Source: Cricetomys ansorgei
Taxonomy: Eukaryota; Chordata; Mammalia; Rodentia; Nesomyidae
DNA length: 64,000 nt
Assembly (NCBI GenBank): GCA_026225945.1
Contig: JAMJFZ010001258.1
Coordinates: forward strand, 5,575,501 to 5,639,500
Reading direction: 5' to 3'
Positions 1-9,279 of this stretch are shown here, one piece after another. Made by a program: the position numbers and the translations under genes. The notes below the pieces were generated by a model. That model was not told where the DNA came from, ran no database searches, and saw only the letters and a program-made list of their open reading frames with translations. Position 1 is the stretch's first letter; each line of letters starts with the position of its first letter.

Positions 1-344
1 CGTTGCTGTGGCGCACATCGCCAGGCTGGGTGTTTTCTCCCTCCCCCCACACCCAGAGCGGAGCAGAGTGCCCAGTCCTGTACGCATGAGGCTGTCTATT
101 AGAGGGTGACTGGCTGTGCACCCTAACCTCTCCATAGCAGGGGTGTCTTGTCAGTCTCCTTCCACATGATGCTTCTTAAATGGCAGGCATTTGATACATC
201 TGTATTCATACATACATGTATACAGCATGAACGTACACATATATGTGCAGACATGAAATTCTTAGATGTGAACTGTTTTGAAAATAACCAAGATCCATGA
301 ATAAAAAATAAAAAAATCCTTAAATTTTAAAAATGTTGCTATAA
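1..344. other. Unique left edge with CA/TA-rich and A-rich stretches
   Basis: No gene or repeat was recognised with confidence. About 200-250 is a degenerate catacatgtata-type alternating purine/pyrimidine tract. About 300-335 is A-rich and could be the tail of an eroded retroposon lying to the left. Confidence 0.4.
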
Positions 345-680
345 TCTAGAGTGTACATGTGTGTGTATATATGTATATATGTATATGTATACAAGTGTTG
401 ATGTGTACGTGAGTGCACCTGTGGAGGCCAGAGGTCACTGCTGGGCGCCTTTGTCCTCTGCTCTCCAATACATCTGCTGAGACAGTGCCTCTCAATTAAC
501 CCGGATCTCATCAACTGCTCAGGTTGGCTGGCTGGTAAGTTCAGGGACCTTCCCGTCCCCACCTGCCCAGCCCGGGGATTACAGACACATGGCATAGTGC
601 CCAGCTTCCCCGTGAGTTCTGGGAGTCTGAATCTAAGCCCTCATGCTTGTGGCAAGCACTTTACTGACTGACCCATCCCA
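345..680 (-). mobile_element. Composite B3/B1-like SINE, minus strand
   Basis: Read on the minus strand, this starts with a tRNA-like head (complement of 'actttactgactgacccatc' near 660-679), continues through a B1-like middle (complement of 'gggattacagacacatggc', about 575-595) and ends in a 'ggaggccagaggtca'-type 3' segment and a TATG/TG tail at 352-392. This is the common rodent composite layout of tRNA-derived head, B1-like core and CA-rich tail. It is diverged and near full length. The subfamily name is uncertain. Confidence 0.75.
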
Positions 681-689
681 TAGGCAGGT

Positions 690-1570
690 AAACTTCACTA
701 TAATCTTGGACCCTGCACATTTGTCCCAGTCTTCCTTGGTCGGCCCTTCAGCAACTCCGCCTTGGCTGGCTGGTAACTACGAGGAGGGATGAAGGCACAT
801 GAGACAGGGGCATGACTCAGACCACGTCCAGGAAGTGTCTCTGTGCTAGAAAGGAACTTCATTGCAACCAGTCAATAATTCATCAGAAGCTATCATTATT
901 AATAACAGGACACATGGATTTTCCCCGTTAGGAAAAATAGACAACAGACTACTTTTGAAATGTTCCTAGAGGATCACTTCAAAAATGAGGTCAGATGCAA
1001 TGTATATTTTGGAACGTCCCAAGTTTACCTGATAGACATAGAAGTCTACAGAAGACCTACTAGCACAGAAAGCACCAGGCACATACAGGCTCACCAATAC
1101 AACAAGCCTCACGTCTTAGATGTGACACATACTAACTTGGTGCTCAAAGCCTAGTTTGAGTTGTGTTGAAAATTTTTCTGCATCAGCGCTATGTGATATA
1201 CCTATGTTTGCTCTGTGGCACCCTGGTTCTGAAGACCACTCACAAAGGCTAGTGCAGCTCCGTGATTCCTTGCTCGTTTGTGCGCAAGAGCAGGAGCTGA
1301 CTGCACACTCAACACGGTATGCATGCAGACAAATGTGGGGCCAGATGTAGTTTGTAGAACTAGGCACCTGGGGCAGTGTAACAAACATCAAGTCTGGTCA
1401 ATCTGGTGTCTTCCTAATCTCGAGAAACTAGGGACAGGAGGTGTGTCTGAAGGGACAGAGGCAGCAGATAGTGTCTACACAAGACGGCCAACTTAAGAGT
1501 GACTTTGGCAAGGTGTGGGCTCGGCAGCGAGGCTGGGATCATTGCCAGTTGCTTCTGGGAGTTTCTTTGG
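690..1570. other. Unique sequence, no feature recognised
   Basis: The short overlapping reading frames on both strands at 960-1500 lack any recognisable domain and have no codon or splice signal that would support coding. Confidence 0.4.
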
Positions 1571-1803
1571 TGTGTCTGTGAGTGCTTGCGTGTGCAGATG
1601 TTTACAGGTGTGTATATGTGCATTTGTGGAGGCCAGAGGTCAGTGCCAGTGTTGTCTCTCAGGTGCTGTCCATCTTGTGTTCTGAGACAGGGTTTCTCAC
1701 TGGCCTGGAGCTTGCCAAGTGGGCTAGGTTTGCCGGGCAGAGAGTCCTAGGGTTGACTTGTCTTAACTTTCCCAGAGCTGATCACAAGAGCAGGCTGGCT
1801 TAA
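1571..1803 (-). mobile_element. 5'-truncated composite B3/B1-like SINE, minus strand
   Basis: The TG-rich tail at 1571-1625 is followed by 'ggaggccagaggtcagtgcc' and by a B1-like part starting 'gagacagggtttctcactgg' (about 1684). The same order of blocks occurs at 345-680. The tRNA-like head expected at the right end is missing, so the copy is 5' truncated against, or cut by, the L1 3' end that follows. Confidence 0.7.
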
Positions 1804-1837
1804 ACAATGACAAACCCCGCCCCCCACCACATATTTT

Positions 1838-2550
1838 AACTTATTCCTTGGGAATTTCATGTATGTACATACTGCATTTTGATGATACCCACCCACACCC
1901 CCCAACTTCCCACCTTGTACCTTCGGACTTCCCACCATGTACCTCCCATCCCATGTCTTCTTCCCTCTTCCTCTTCTTTGATAACTGAGTACAATCGGTG
2001 CTGCTGCACGGGTACAGCGCCATCTACTGGAGCACGGGCAAACTACAAGGTGCCAGACCCAGAGGAGAACTGACTCTCCCTACCACCGTGGCCTTCAACT
2101 ACTAATAGCTCTCCAGGTAAGAGTGGTGCTTCCTGAGCCCCTAAGGTCTATGACCTACTCAGCCAAAGGTTCTTGGCCAGGCTTAGCGTATCAGGCATGA
2201 ATTCTATCTTGTGGAGCGGGCTTAAACCCAACAAGAAGGTAGTTGTTGGTTCCTGTAACGTGTGTGCCACTACTGCACCGGCTTGTCGAGGAGTCTTCTA
2301 CCCCAGCAGCAGCATATGACAATGTCAGGACTGTGGAGAACAGCCATTTAGGAAAAAGACTTCCAGGGTAGTACCAGTTTGATTTCTTCATGTCCTGTGT
2401 CTTCAACAAAAGGGTCTTACCAACAAGTTTCTGTGGTAACCAAGAGAAATGGCAATGGTCTGTATTGTTTTGGGGGGGTGTCTATGGGGTACCCCAACCA
2501 ACAACTTGAAAGGAAGTATCCCACATCTAGTGCAGACACAGGCCTTTTTA
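1838..2550 (-). mobile_element. Muroid L1 (Lx-like) 3' untranslated end, minus strand
   Basis: The reverse complement ends in a tail resembling the rodent L1 terminus, where '..atcaaaatgcagtatgtac..atgaaattcc..' parallels the familiar 'atcaaaatacattgtatgaaattctc'. Upstream, 'ctgtattgttttggggggg' (about 2459), 'gggtcttaccaacaag' (about 2411) and 'ggagaactgactctccct' (about 2063) recur in the 3' UTR of Lx-type rodent L1s as I remember it. No ORF2 remains, so this is a 5'-truncated 3' end of about 700 bp. The L1 sense strand is the minus strand. Confidence 0.75.
2016..2030 (-). promoter_or_regulatory. CTCF-like core motif inside the L1 3' UTR
   Basis: The minus strand reads ccagtagatggcgct, which matches the CTCF core CCA[C/G][C/T]AG[A/G][G/T]GGC[A/G][C/G] at every position. 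The Lx consensus as remembered has 'ggccatccactggagc' here (plus strand), so a few substitutions in this L1 copy would have created the site. Occupancy is not shown by sequence. Confidence 0.5.
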
Positions 2551-2668
2551 AAACAAAACAAAACAAAACAAGAAAAACCCTAAAAAACCCAAGGGTTCTA
2601 GGGAGCAAACTAAGGCTGTTTGTGCTTACACAGCAAGCATTCTGCTTACCAAGCTATCTCCCCAGCTG
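2549..2668 (-). mobile_element. tRNA-derived SINE head fragment beside an (AAAAC)n tract
   Basis: 2592-2668 reads, on the minus strand, as a B2/ID-like head: the complement of 'caagctatctccccagc' (2650-2666) is the usual 'gctggggagatagcttgg' start, followed by a diverged box-B-like region. An (AAAAC)n tract at 2550-2577 marks its tail side. It is short, old and not assignable to one subfamily. Confidence 0.55.
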
Positions 2669-2799
2669 TCTGCTTATCATGCTATCTGACAGAAGCCTCT
2701 GCTTGGGACCATGCTTAAGCTACCTGAACTGCCACTTCTGTTCCTTAGGCCATGCAAATCTTCCCTAGGTCCTTGCTATGGTGTCTGTAGTCCTTCCAG

Positions 2800-3294
2800 A
2801 TGCCCCAGTTTTTGAGCCATGGTGAGATTTTCCAACTGTTCTACAGTGGGCAAATAAGGACAGTGGCTATTCTGTGTTGTTTCTCTTATCAGCACCAAGC
2901 TTGGAGCTGGAGGAATGGAGGACTGGGTGGTGGTGTGAGACACGTGGGATCCCAGGAGCCTGAAAGAAGTTGCAGCGGTGTTCGAAGCACATGATCAGAG
3001 AAAAACCCTGAAGTGCCCAACAGACAGCTCTACAAGGCTGTTCAGACTCTGCTTGCCCAAGAGGAGGGATGCCGAAGCGTCTGTGATTCCCCAGGCCCCT
3101 CTAGAATGACTGCCTTGAAAGAGGAGATTGCTTTTCTATCCTGATCTAAGACAACAGAACAACATACCCTACACTTTCCAAGTCGGATGAAGACAGTTGA
3201 TCAGAATATGCCCGATTTCACTGTTAGCCAGAACAGAAAGCTAGCCCTGGACACCAGTGATCTGGATGACCACATCTTTCTGGAGCCAGACTGA
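2800..3294 (+). pseudogene. Degraded reading frame of unknown origin (possible pseudogene)
   Basis: A single plus-strand frame runs from the ATG at 2800 to the stop at 3292-3294, broken by only two in-frame stops (2992-2994 and 3142-3144), giving three open segments of about 64, 49 and 49 codons. The last two have a protein-like composition. The middle one contains NPEVPNRQLYKAVQTLLAQ, and the end, following an internal ATG at 3187, is acidic (LALDTSDLDDHIFLEPD). I do not recognise the parent gene. No poly(A) tail, target duplication or intron boundary was found, so a retrocopy is not proven. DNA of moderate GC would hit stops more often than this, which is the main argument; chance is the alternative. 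Confidence 0.25.
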
Positions 3295-3299
3295 ATGAC

Positions 3300-3950
3300 A
3301 TCGAGATCTGCATCTGGACTGGACTGTATTGTTTGTATTCAGACTATCCCCAGGGTGACCTTCTCCTCCACAAGAGATCACTGTCTCTCTTTACATACAA
3401 CAGCAGCCTGATTCACTGATTGCCCAGTGATGGCCGATGCTAATGTGCTTTAGCTGTGTGCTTCTCTGGAAATCAGCACTGGGGCCTTTACCTCAATACG
3501 CATCTATACAGCTTCAGTTCCTCACAAAGTTATTTACAAGGTGGGGCTGTCCAACCCTCCTAAATATTTATCTAGAGAAGCTGGTGAGTTTTCATTGTTG
3601 TTTGTTTCTTACTTGGGGATCCTCCTTAGCCACCTCTAGGCTCTGCAAAGCCTATTCCCAGATGGGCAGGCCGACTCATTCCCCATCAGATGTGGGGGCA
3701 GGCCAGGGAGAGGGTGGGAAAGTTACCAGCAAGACAAGGCTTTGGTCAGATTCCAACAGAGACTGCTATGCTTTCTGATCATTTCCTTTAACCCTCACAA
3801 TGCATTCCTGAGACAGCAGGATCTTCTGCTTCTTAGACAGATAGTATTTAATGACTGACAGTGCTGCTTAGAAAGCACCCTAATACTGCTTTAGCACCTC
3901 TGCCGTAGTGTTCTTGAAAACTGGATACAAAATATGCAGATTTTGATATC
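3300..3950. other. Unique sequence right of the degraded frame
   Basis: Contains 'ctaaatatttatct' (about 3560), an AU-rich-element-like motif of the kind found in 3' UTRs, which would suit a retrocopied 3' UTR but proves nothing. No gene was recognised. Confidence 0.3.
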
Positions 3951-3954
3951 CTGA

Positions 3955-4262
3955 TTGTGTGTGTCTGATTGTGTTTGTATATGCATGTGTTTGTGTATGT
4001 GTGCGTATGTACATGTGTGTATGTGTATGTGTGCGTGTGTATGTATGTATATATATGTGTGTGTATATATGTATGTATGTGTGTGTATATGTATGTGTGT
4101 AGGTATGTATGTGTGTGTATGTATGTACGTGTGTGTATATATGTGTGCGTATGTATGTATGTGTATGTGTGTGTGTACGTATATGTGTGTATGTATGTAT
4201 GTGTATGTGCGAGTATGTATGTGTTGTATATGTGTGTGTGTGTGTGTGTGTTTATGTGTTTG
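3955..4262 (+). repeat. Complex TG/TATG microsatellite
   Basis: Interrupted (TG)n and (TATG)n blocks run for about 300 bp. Long frames on both strands here (Cys/Val/Met-rich on plus, His/Thr/Ile-rich on minus) are translations of the simple repeat and are not genes. Confidence 0.95.
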
Positions 4263-4264
4263 CA

Positions 4265-4330
4265 CTGTTAAACCGTCAAACCCCAGGGCCTTGCACGTGC
4301 TAACTAGATACTCCGTCGCTCAGCTCCATC
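4265..4330 (-). mobile_element. ID/B4-type SINE head, minus strand
   Basis: Contains 'aaaccccagggccttgcacg' followed by 'gtcgctcagctcc', the complement of the ID/B4 head (internal Pol III promoter region). The TG array immediately to its left is in the position of a SINE tail. Confidence 0.6.
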
Positions 4331-4334
4331 TGTT

Positions 4335-6039
4335 GAATTTTGGAATGAACACTGAAATAACTATTTAGGAGATATTCTCACAGTCTATGAACTTTACCTT
4401 TGGCTAAGAATAATTTTATCTTTTAACTTTAACTTCAAGTAGCCCTTGGGTCACTACTTTTCAAAATCCCCAGTAGATGGTGGTAAGCAATGATTGGGCC
4501 TAACTGCCTGGCGAGGAAAGCCGCAAAAGGAGTTGAATTGCTTTTCTACTGCTGTGAGTCACAGGATCACGAAATGATACTGTGTCTCCTGGGCTGCATT
4601 TTAGTCTTCAAAGCAGGCACCTAACCCGAGCCACCCTGGGACTAGGCAGGACACACGGGGGCCTCAGATGACAGCGAATTCACAACTCCCTTATCCAAGT
4701 ACTCCCTTCCCGTGACAGTCAGCTTCTTAAGGCAACACCAAGGAACAGGCCAGACGGGCCTTCAGAGATGAAGTGAGCCGGATGCTTCGGGCTGCTCTGG
4801 GCTCTCAGGTGCGGAAGCGCTGGCGTGGCCCAGAGCACACATTCCTGGTCGACTCAGCGGCATGGCAGCTCTTTGCAACCTTACTCATGTTGAACTGCAT
4901 CACTGACGCAGCCCTGGAATGCCTGGGTCTGCGCTGGGCTGCGGAGGGGAACGCGCTCACCGAGGAGGGAAACACGAACACCCCAAAGACCGCAACCCCA
5001 AGAGTTTGAAATCAACACTGCTACAGAATACAGTCAGAGTCCTCTACGGACGCACCGGGAGAATAAACACTGGAAAAATCAAAGGCTCCCGTCAGTCTAG
5101 AAGCTCACTGTTTAAGTGATATTTTGCTTTTTTTCTATTTTGTCAACTTTGATTATGTATTTTATACTGCCAATGAAATTTGGTAATAAAAAGGGAAAGC
5201 CTTAATTGAAATGCTTGTAGAATCCTCTTACTCAGAGTTTGTGAGCACTGATTAATTAAGAGACTTTCACAGTTTTCATATTGATTGCCTTTGTGTTTCT
5301 GAACTTCCTGTCTGTTGCACAATACAGAGTAAGAGTAAGAAATCAAGGATGTAACAAGATGTGTGATTTTTCGCACAGGTGTCTACTCGATGAACAAGCC
5401 CCCGCCCCCCATTTCTCTGTTTTCTCATGTTGGGTGGAAGAAACAGGCTCTTTAATGCTAATATTTTTTTGTCTAAATATCCTAATTTCACCAAATGTTT
5501 CTAGTAGATAAAATCTGTCATGAGTGCAGCTTGTATTTATTTTAGTAAACTGTTTAAAAACAAATAGGAAAACCCACTCAATTTCCTCTTAGGTCGGAAG
5601 AGAAGTTCAAGTCTCTATTTTAGATCTCTGTTGAAGGAAACGTTCTCTTTCTACGTCTGGGTGTTGCAGTGTGGCACCTTCACACTAGGGTTTTTTTTTT
5701 TCCCCCAACGATTCAGAGAAAGAAAAAGGTTTGAGAACTGGGAGCTCAGCCCACCTAAGAATCAAGTCGCCCTTCTCCACAGTGTCACCAGAAAGGGTGC
5801 CAGGGGCTCTTATGAAACAAATTACATTTTAGTGAAAATACAATTAAGTCTTTGGTATCTTTGATTAGCCTTTCTCTTCTCATTCAGCATTTGGTATTTA
5901 GTAAAATAACTAAATATCCGGAGTGCTGCTAGAAGTTGGGAAATTTTTAGGATGCCATTAAGAGATAAACTCACACATTTCTACCTTGTTTGGGGGTTTC
6001 CTCCTACACCAAGACCAGACACCCTCTCCCTTCTTTTGA
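4335..6039. other. Unique sequence, no gene recognised
   Basis: 4470-4484 (plus strand, cccagtagatggtgg) is a weaker CTCF-like match, with GGT replacing the expected GGC. 4770-5010 is GC-richer with an open plus frame of 78 codons that matches nothing I know. 5120-5630 is AT-rich. A T10 tract lies near 5690. Confidence 0.4.
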
Positions 6040-6350
6040 ACGTTTCAGCACATTTGTCCGGCATTATTTTTTCATTCTCTTTTATCCCCGGGGCTCTCAA
6101 TGTTTAAATAGCTCCCTCCCACGCAAAGCTTTGCACCGATATCGATCAGCCTAGGCTAGGAGCTACTATGAGGCATTTTCAATAATCAGCCCAGCTGTTC
6201 AGAGAGTTGCCTGAATAAAACCCTTAGGTAAACAGCACAATGCTCTGAGAATGCTCTGCCAGCAACCAGACCTTCTCGGCAACGAAGGATTGCTGCTAAT
6301 GCTTCACCAAACAAAGGACTAATTCTGACTTCAACAATGAAGGCTACAGG
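6040..6350. other. Candidate conserved non-coding block
   Basis: Repeat-free and rich in short AT motifs embedded in GC-balanced sequence: TAATC/TAAT sites, an AACAAAG Sox/TCF-like core (about 6311) and the 'gatatcgatcagcctaggct' palindromic run (about 6138). This texture is typical of vertebrate developmental enhancers, but conservation cannot be seen from one genome. Confidence 0.3.
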
Positions 6351-7229
6351 GCAATTCAAATAAATCCCATCTTTGATTCACGTATGTGGAGACCATGAAG
6401 GGTCCTTCCCCCAAACATGCTTGCACAGCTGACTAATTCCAAAGCATTATGTGTCAAGTAAACTGTCTGTGTGCAGCTCAAGCTGCATGCAAGGGCGTGT
6501 CCAGTGTTACCGCCCCCCTCCTTACTCCTCTCCTTCAGATTCATGCCTATTCGCTCAGATCTGTGGGTCAGTTATGTTATTTATCTTTCTGTAACATGTG
6601 ACATACGGCACAGAGATAAAGGTGCCAGTATACAGTTACAATTTTACCTTACGTTTTAATTTCATCTCTCCTTACAAGTCAGTGCTAAGAATCATGACCT
6701 CATGAGGAGCCCTAATCATGATATCCTGCCCTAGGAAGAAATCCAGAAAGAAGCACCAAAAATCTACACCACCTAAAGGACAAAGGCAAAGCAGTGCCCG
6801 GTCCCTGACAGAGTGGCCCCCATGTCGGCACCTTGCAGGAGGGGAGAGTGAGCACAAGACAAACAGCACCCCGCAAGGACGTCTCCTAGGACATCTTCCG
6901 ACCCCCAAACTATTTGCTTTTAGAGCAAGAAAATAAAACCAAATAAAAGTAATAAAAGTAGTTGCAGACAACTTTTCATGTTACCAGAGGAAGTGTTTAA
7001 AAAGACTTCCCGGTCAGTTGTCACACTGAGCACACCAGTCTGGCTAAGGTCATCTCTGGACAACATGTGAGGGCTGAGCGTCCGGGCACTAGAGGAAGGA
7101 ACCAGACTTCCGACTTCTGCGAAGTTAAGAGAGCGATGCTGCTTCATCTGATTTCCCATCACTACCAGCCCCGTATCCACAAAAAGTAAACCTGAATAAC
7201 CTTTTTCTTGTCTTCCTATTATTTATTTC
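6351..7229. other. Unique sequence, no gene recognised
   Basis: Frames at 6672-6971 (minus) and 6718-6936 (plus) overlap on opposite strands and carry no recognisable domain. Confidence 0.35.
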
Positions 7230-7320
7230 CTGACAGAGACTAGCTATTTATGTAGATCAGGCTGGACTCAAACTCATGATTTCCCTGCCTCAGCCTCCTC
7301 CATGGTATGTAGCACTGAGC
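7230..7320 (-). mobile_element. Eroded B1 fragment, minus strand
   Basis: 'tgtagatcaggctggactca' and 'ccctgcctcagcctcc' are diverged forms of the reverse-complement B1 segment 'tgtagaccaggctggcctcg...cctgcctctgcctcc'. Confidence 0.65.
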
Positions 7321-7329
7321 GTGGAAATC

Positions 7330-8870
7330 TTTCTGTCTGTTTATTTTGCTTTATACTGGTTGGTGGCTTCTTCTTTTCTTTAGTTTGAGAGGAAAGACCT
7401 GGCTCTGGCGTTTAGTCTGTAGTAAATCCTGTATGTAGCAACGCACCAAAGAACCGGAGGCAACCTAGGGCAGACCCCGTATTTAATCTATTTGTGGACA
7501 GGATGCGCCGACCCGCCTTCCCCAGACTGCTCAGAGGCAGCAGAAAACAAACCAACAATCGCAACAGGTGCAGATGATGCAACTTGTGCCCTTATATAAA
7601 TGTCTGGCATTAAAACGGCAAATACACGAGTTAGTTCAATATTCTTGTTCTGCAAAACCCCCAGGCATAAAGCACCATCATGCTGACAGAGAAGCAGAGG
7701 GGAAACACGAGGCTTTGACCATGAGTCTGTAAAGGGGTCTACGCACAGCGGCGGCTGTGAGAAAAGCACTTCCTTCCCGGAGTCTTCCCTCCCGAGGGTG
7801 CCACTCCCTTATCTCAACTGGTTAAAATGTCTGAACCTTGCTGGCTGTCCAAGTTCTTACCATGTGTTTCTCCCCTGTACTTCCCAGATTTTCCTTGAGA
7901 GCCTCATTCACTGTTTGGGTTTTAGTAGTCTATTTAGTATTTTATTATTTAGTATTTAAAATTTAGCACTCAATCCATTAGCCCAGGCCGAGCGTTGGTC
8001 CCATCTCCCCTTACACACTCTGTGCTACACCCAGCTGGGTCTCGGCAGTGTCTTAGTTTCAGCAGGCATCAAATACAAACCACGCCTTCCTGTCAGCCAG
8101 GAGTAGGCACACCAAGGGCTCTCGGGATGTGCAGATAGCAATCTGCTTTGAGTCTTCCTTTATTCTGTTTCTCATTCTGGACCAGTCATCAAACTTTTTA
8201 AATGTGCCTTTTGCATAAGTGCCCCTGTGTGGACTGATGGGAAGGCCTGCTGACTGGCCTCAGTGTTTGTACAACTACAAATACATCTTCATTACATAAT
8301 CTTCACAGTGCCCTGGCCATTCTTACAAAGAAAGAGTCACCTGTAAGCTAGCATTGACAAGTGCTCAGAATTTGTTTTTACACCACAGGCTTTTTTCCTG
8401 GTTTCCTTCGGCATCTGCTTTCGACTACAATCCAAGATCTCTCAATGTATTTGTCTATGGATGCTCTGGGCTCAGGGCGCTTTGTTTGGGGAGGCTCTGA
8501 TCTGTGCATAGCGGGATAGTGCTCCCAGACCACAAGCAGTTAGATGCCGGTAGCAACTCTTCCACTAGACGTGACAACCCTCCAAATAACCCTCTGAAGT
8601 ACCCACCTCTAACGAAGTACCCGGATACTACCACCTGTCTCCAGGGGAGCAGGGGTCAGCTCTGAATGAGGATTGTCAATCATACTTAAGTCAGCTATCT
8701 CCGAGCCTCTCTCTGCCCCTGTGATTCTCTGTCAAGTAGCACTGACAGTCCACCCCTTCGCAGGTCTACTTGCTATTCACGGCTAGATAAAATGTCACAT
8801 CTGCCACCGATTCCTCAAAGTTTGTCCCTCACAAATGACTCTTCTTATCTTCCGTCCCCTTCTTTCCCCT
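7330..8870. other. Unique sequence, no gene recognised
   Basis: A/T-rich short repeats (tttagtattta) lie near 7930-7965. The right end (about 8700-8870), together with 8946-9050, has a pyrimidine-rich texture resembling the 3' end of L2, but too diverged to call. Confidence 0.3.
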
Positions 8871-8874
8871 CTTT

Positions 8875-8946
8875 TCTGAACCTAGGCCCTCACACATGTC
8901 AGACAAGCACAGACAAGTGCCTACCAATGAGCCTCATCCCTAACTC
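8875..8946 (-). mobile_element. ID/B4-type SINE head, minus strand
   Basis: 'tgaacctaggccctcacaca' followed by 'gacaagtgcctaccaatgag' is a diverged complement of the ID/B4 head ('tgaacccagggcctcacacatgc...ctaccactgagc'). Confidence 0.55.
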
Positions 8947-9065
8947 CATAAATCTGTCCCCCGAATCTTCTAAGCATTGCCCTGTTTAATAAGATCCTGT
9001 GCACCAAAGTGCAGGCTGCTTGAAAGTAGGAACTGTGCTCTTTTTTTTCCCCTCTAAAAATTTTA

Positions 9066-9270
9066 AAATTAAAAAAATCACGCACATGTATCTATCTGAA
9101 TGTCTGCCACTTGTGTGTGGATCCCTTCAGAGGTCAGGAGAGGGTGCCAGATGCCCCGGCGCTGGAGTTACGGACTTTCACGAGCCATCCGATATGTGTG
9201 CTGGGAACTGAGGCCAGGTCCTCTGGAAGAGCAGTGAGCACTCTTCGATTGCTGAGCCATCTCTCCAGGC
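9066..9270 (-). mobile_element. B3/B2-family SINE, minus strand, near full length
   Basis: The right end 'gctgagccatctctcc' (9251-9266) is the complement of the B2/B3 head. The middle has 'ggcgctggagttacgg', and 'gatcccttcagaggtcagga' precedes the AT-rich tail side at 9060-9080. Confidence 0.85.
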
Positions 9271-9279
9271 ATGGCATTC

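Noticed and set aside
3955..4368. Long Cys/Val/Met-rich plus frames and His/Thr-rich minus frame
   Set aside because: Pure translation of the TG/TATG microsatellite; open in several frames at once.
4470..4484. Second CTCF site
   Set aside because: One core position deviates (GGT instead of GGC) and there is no support from context; noted only in the region entry.
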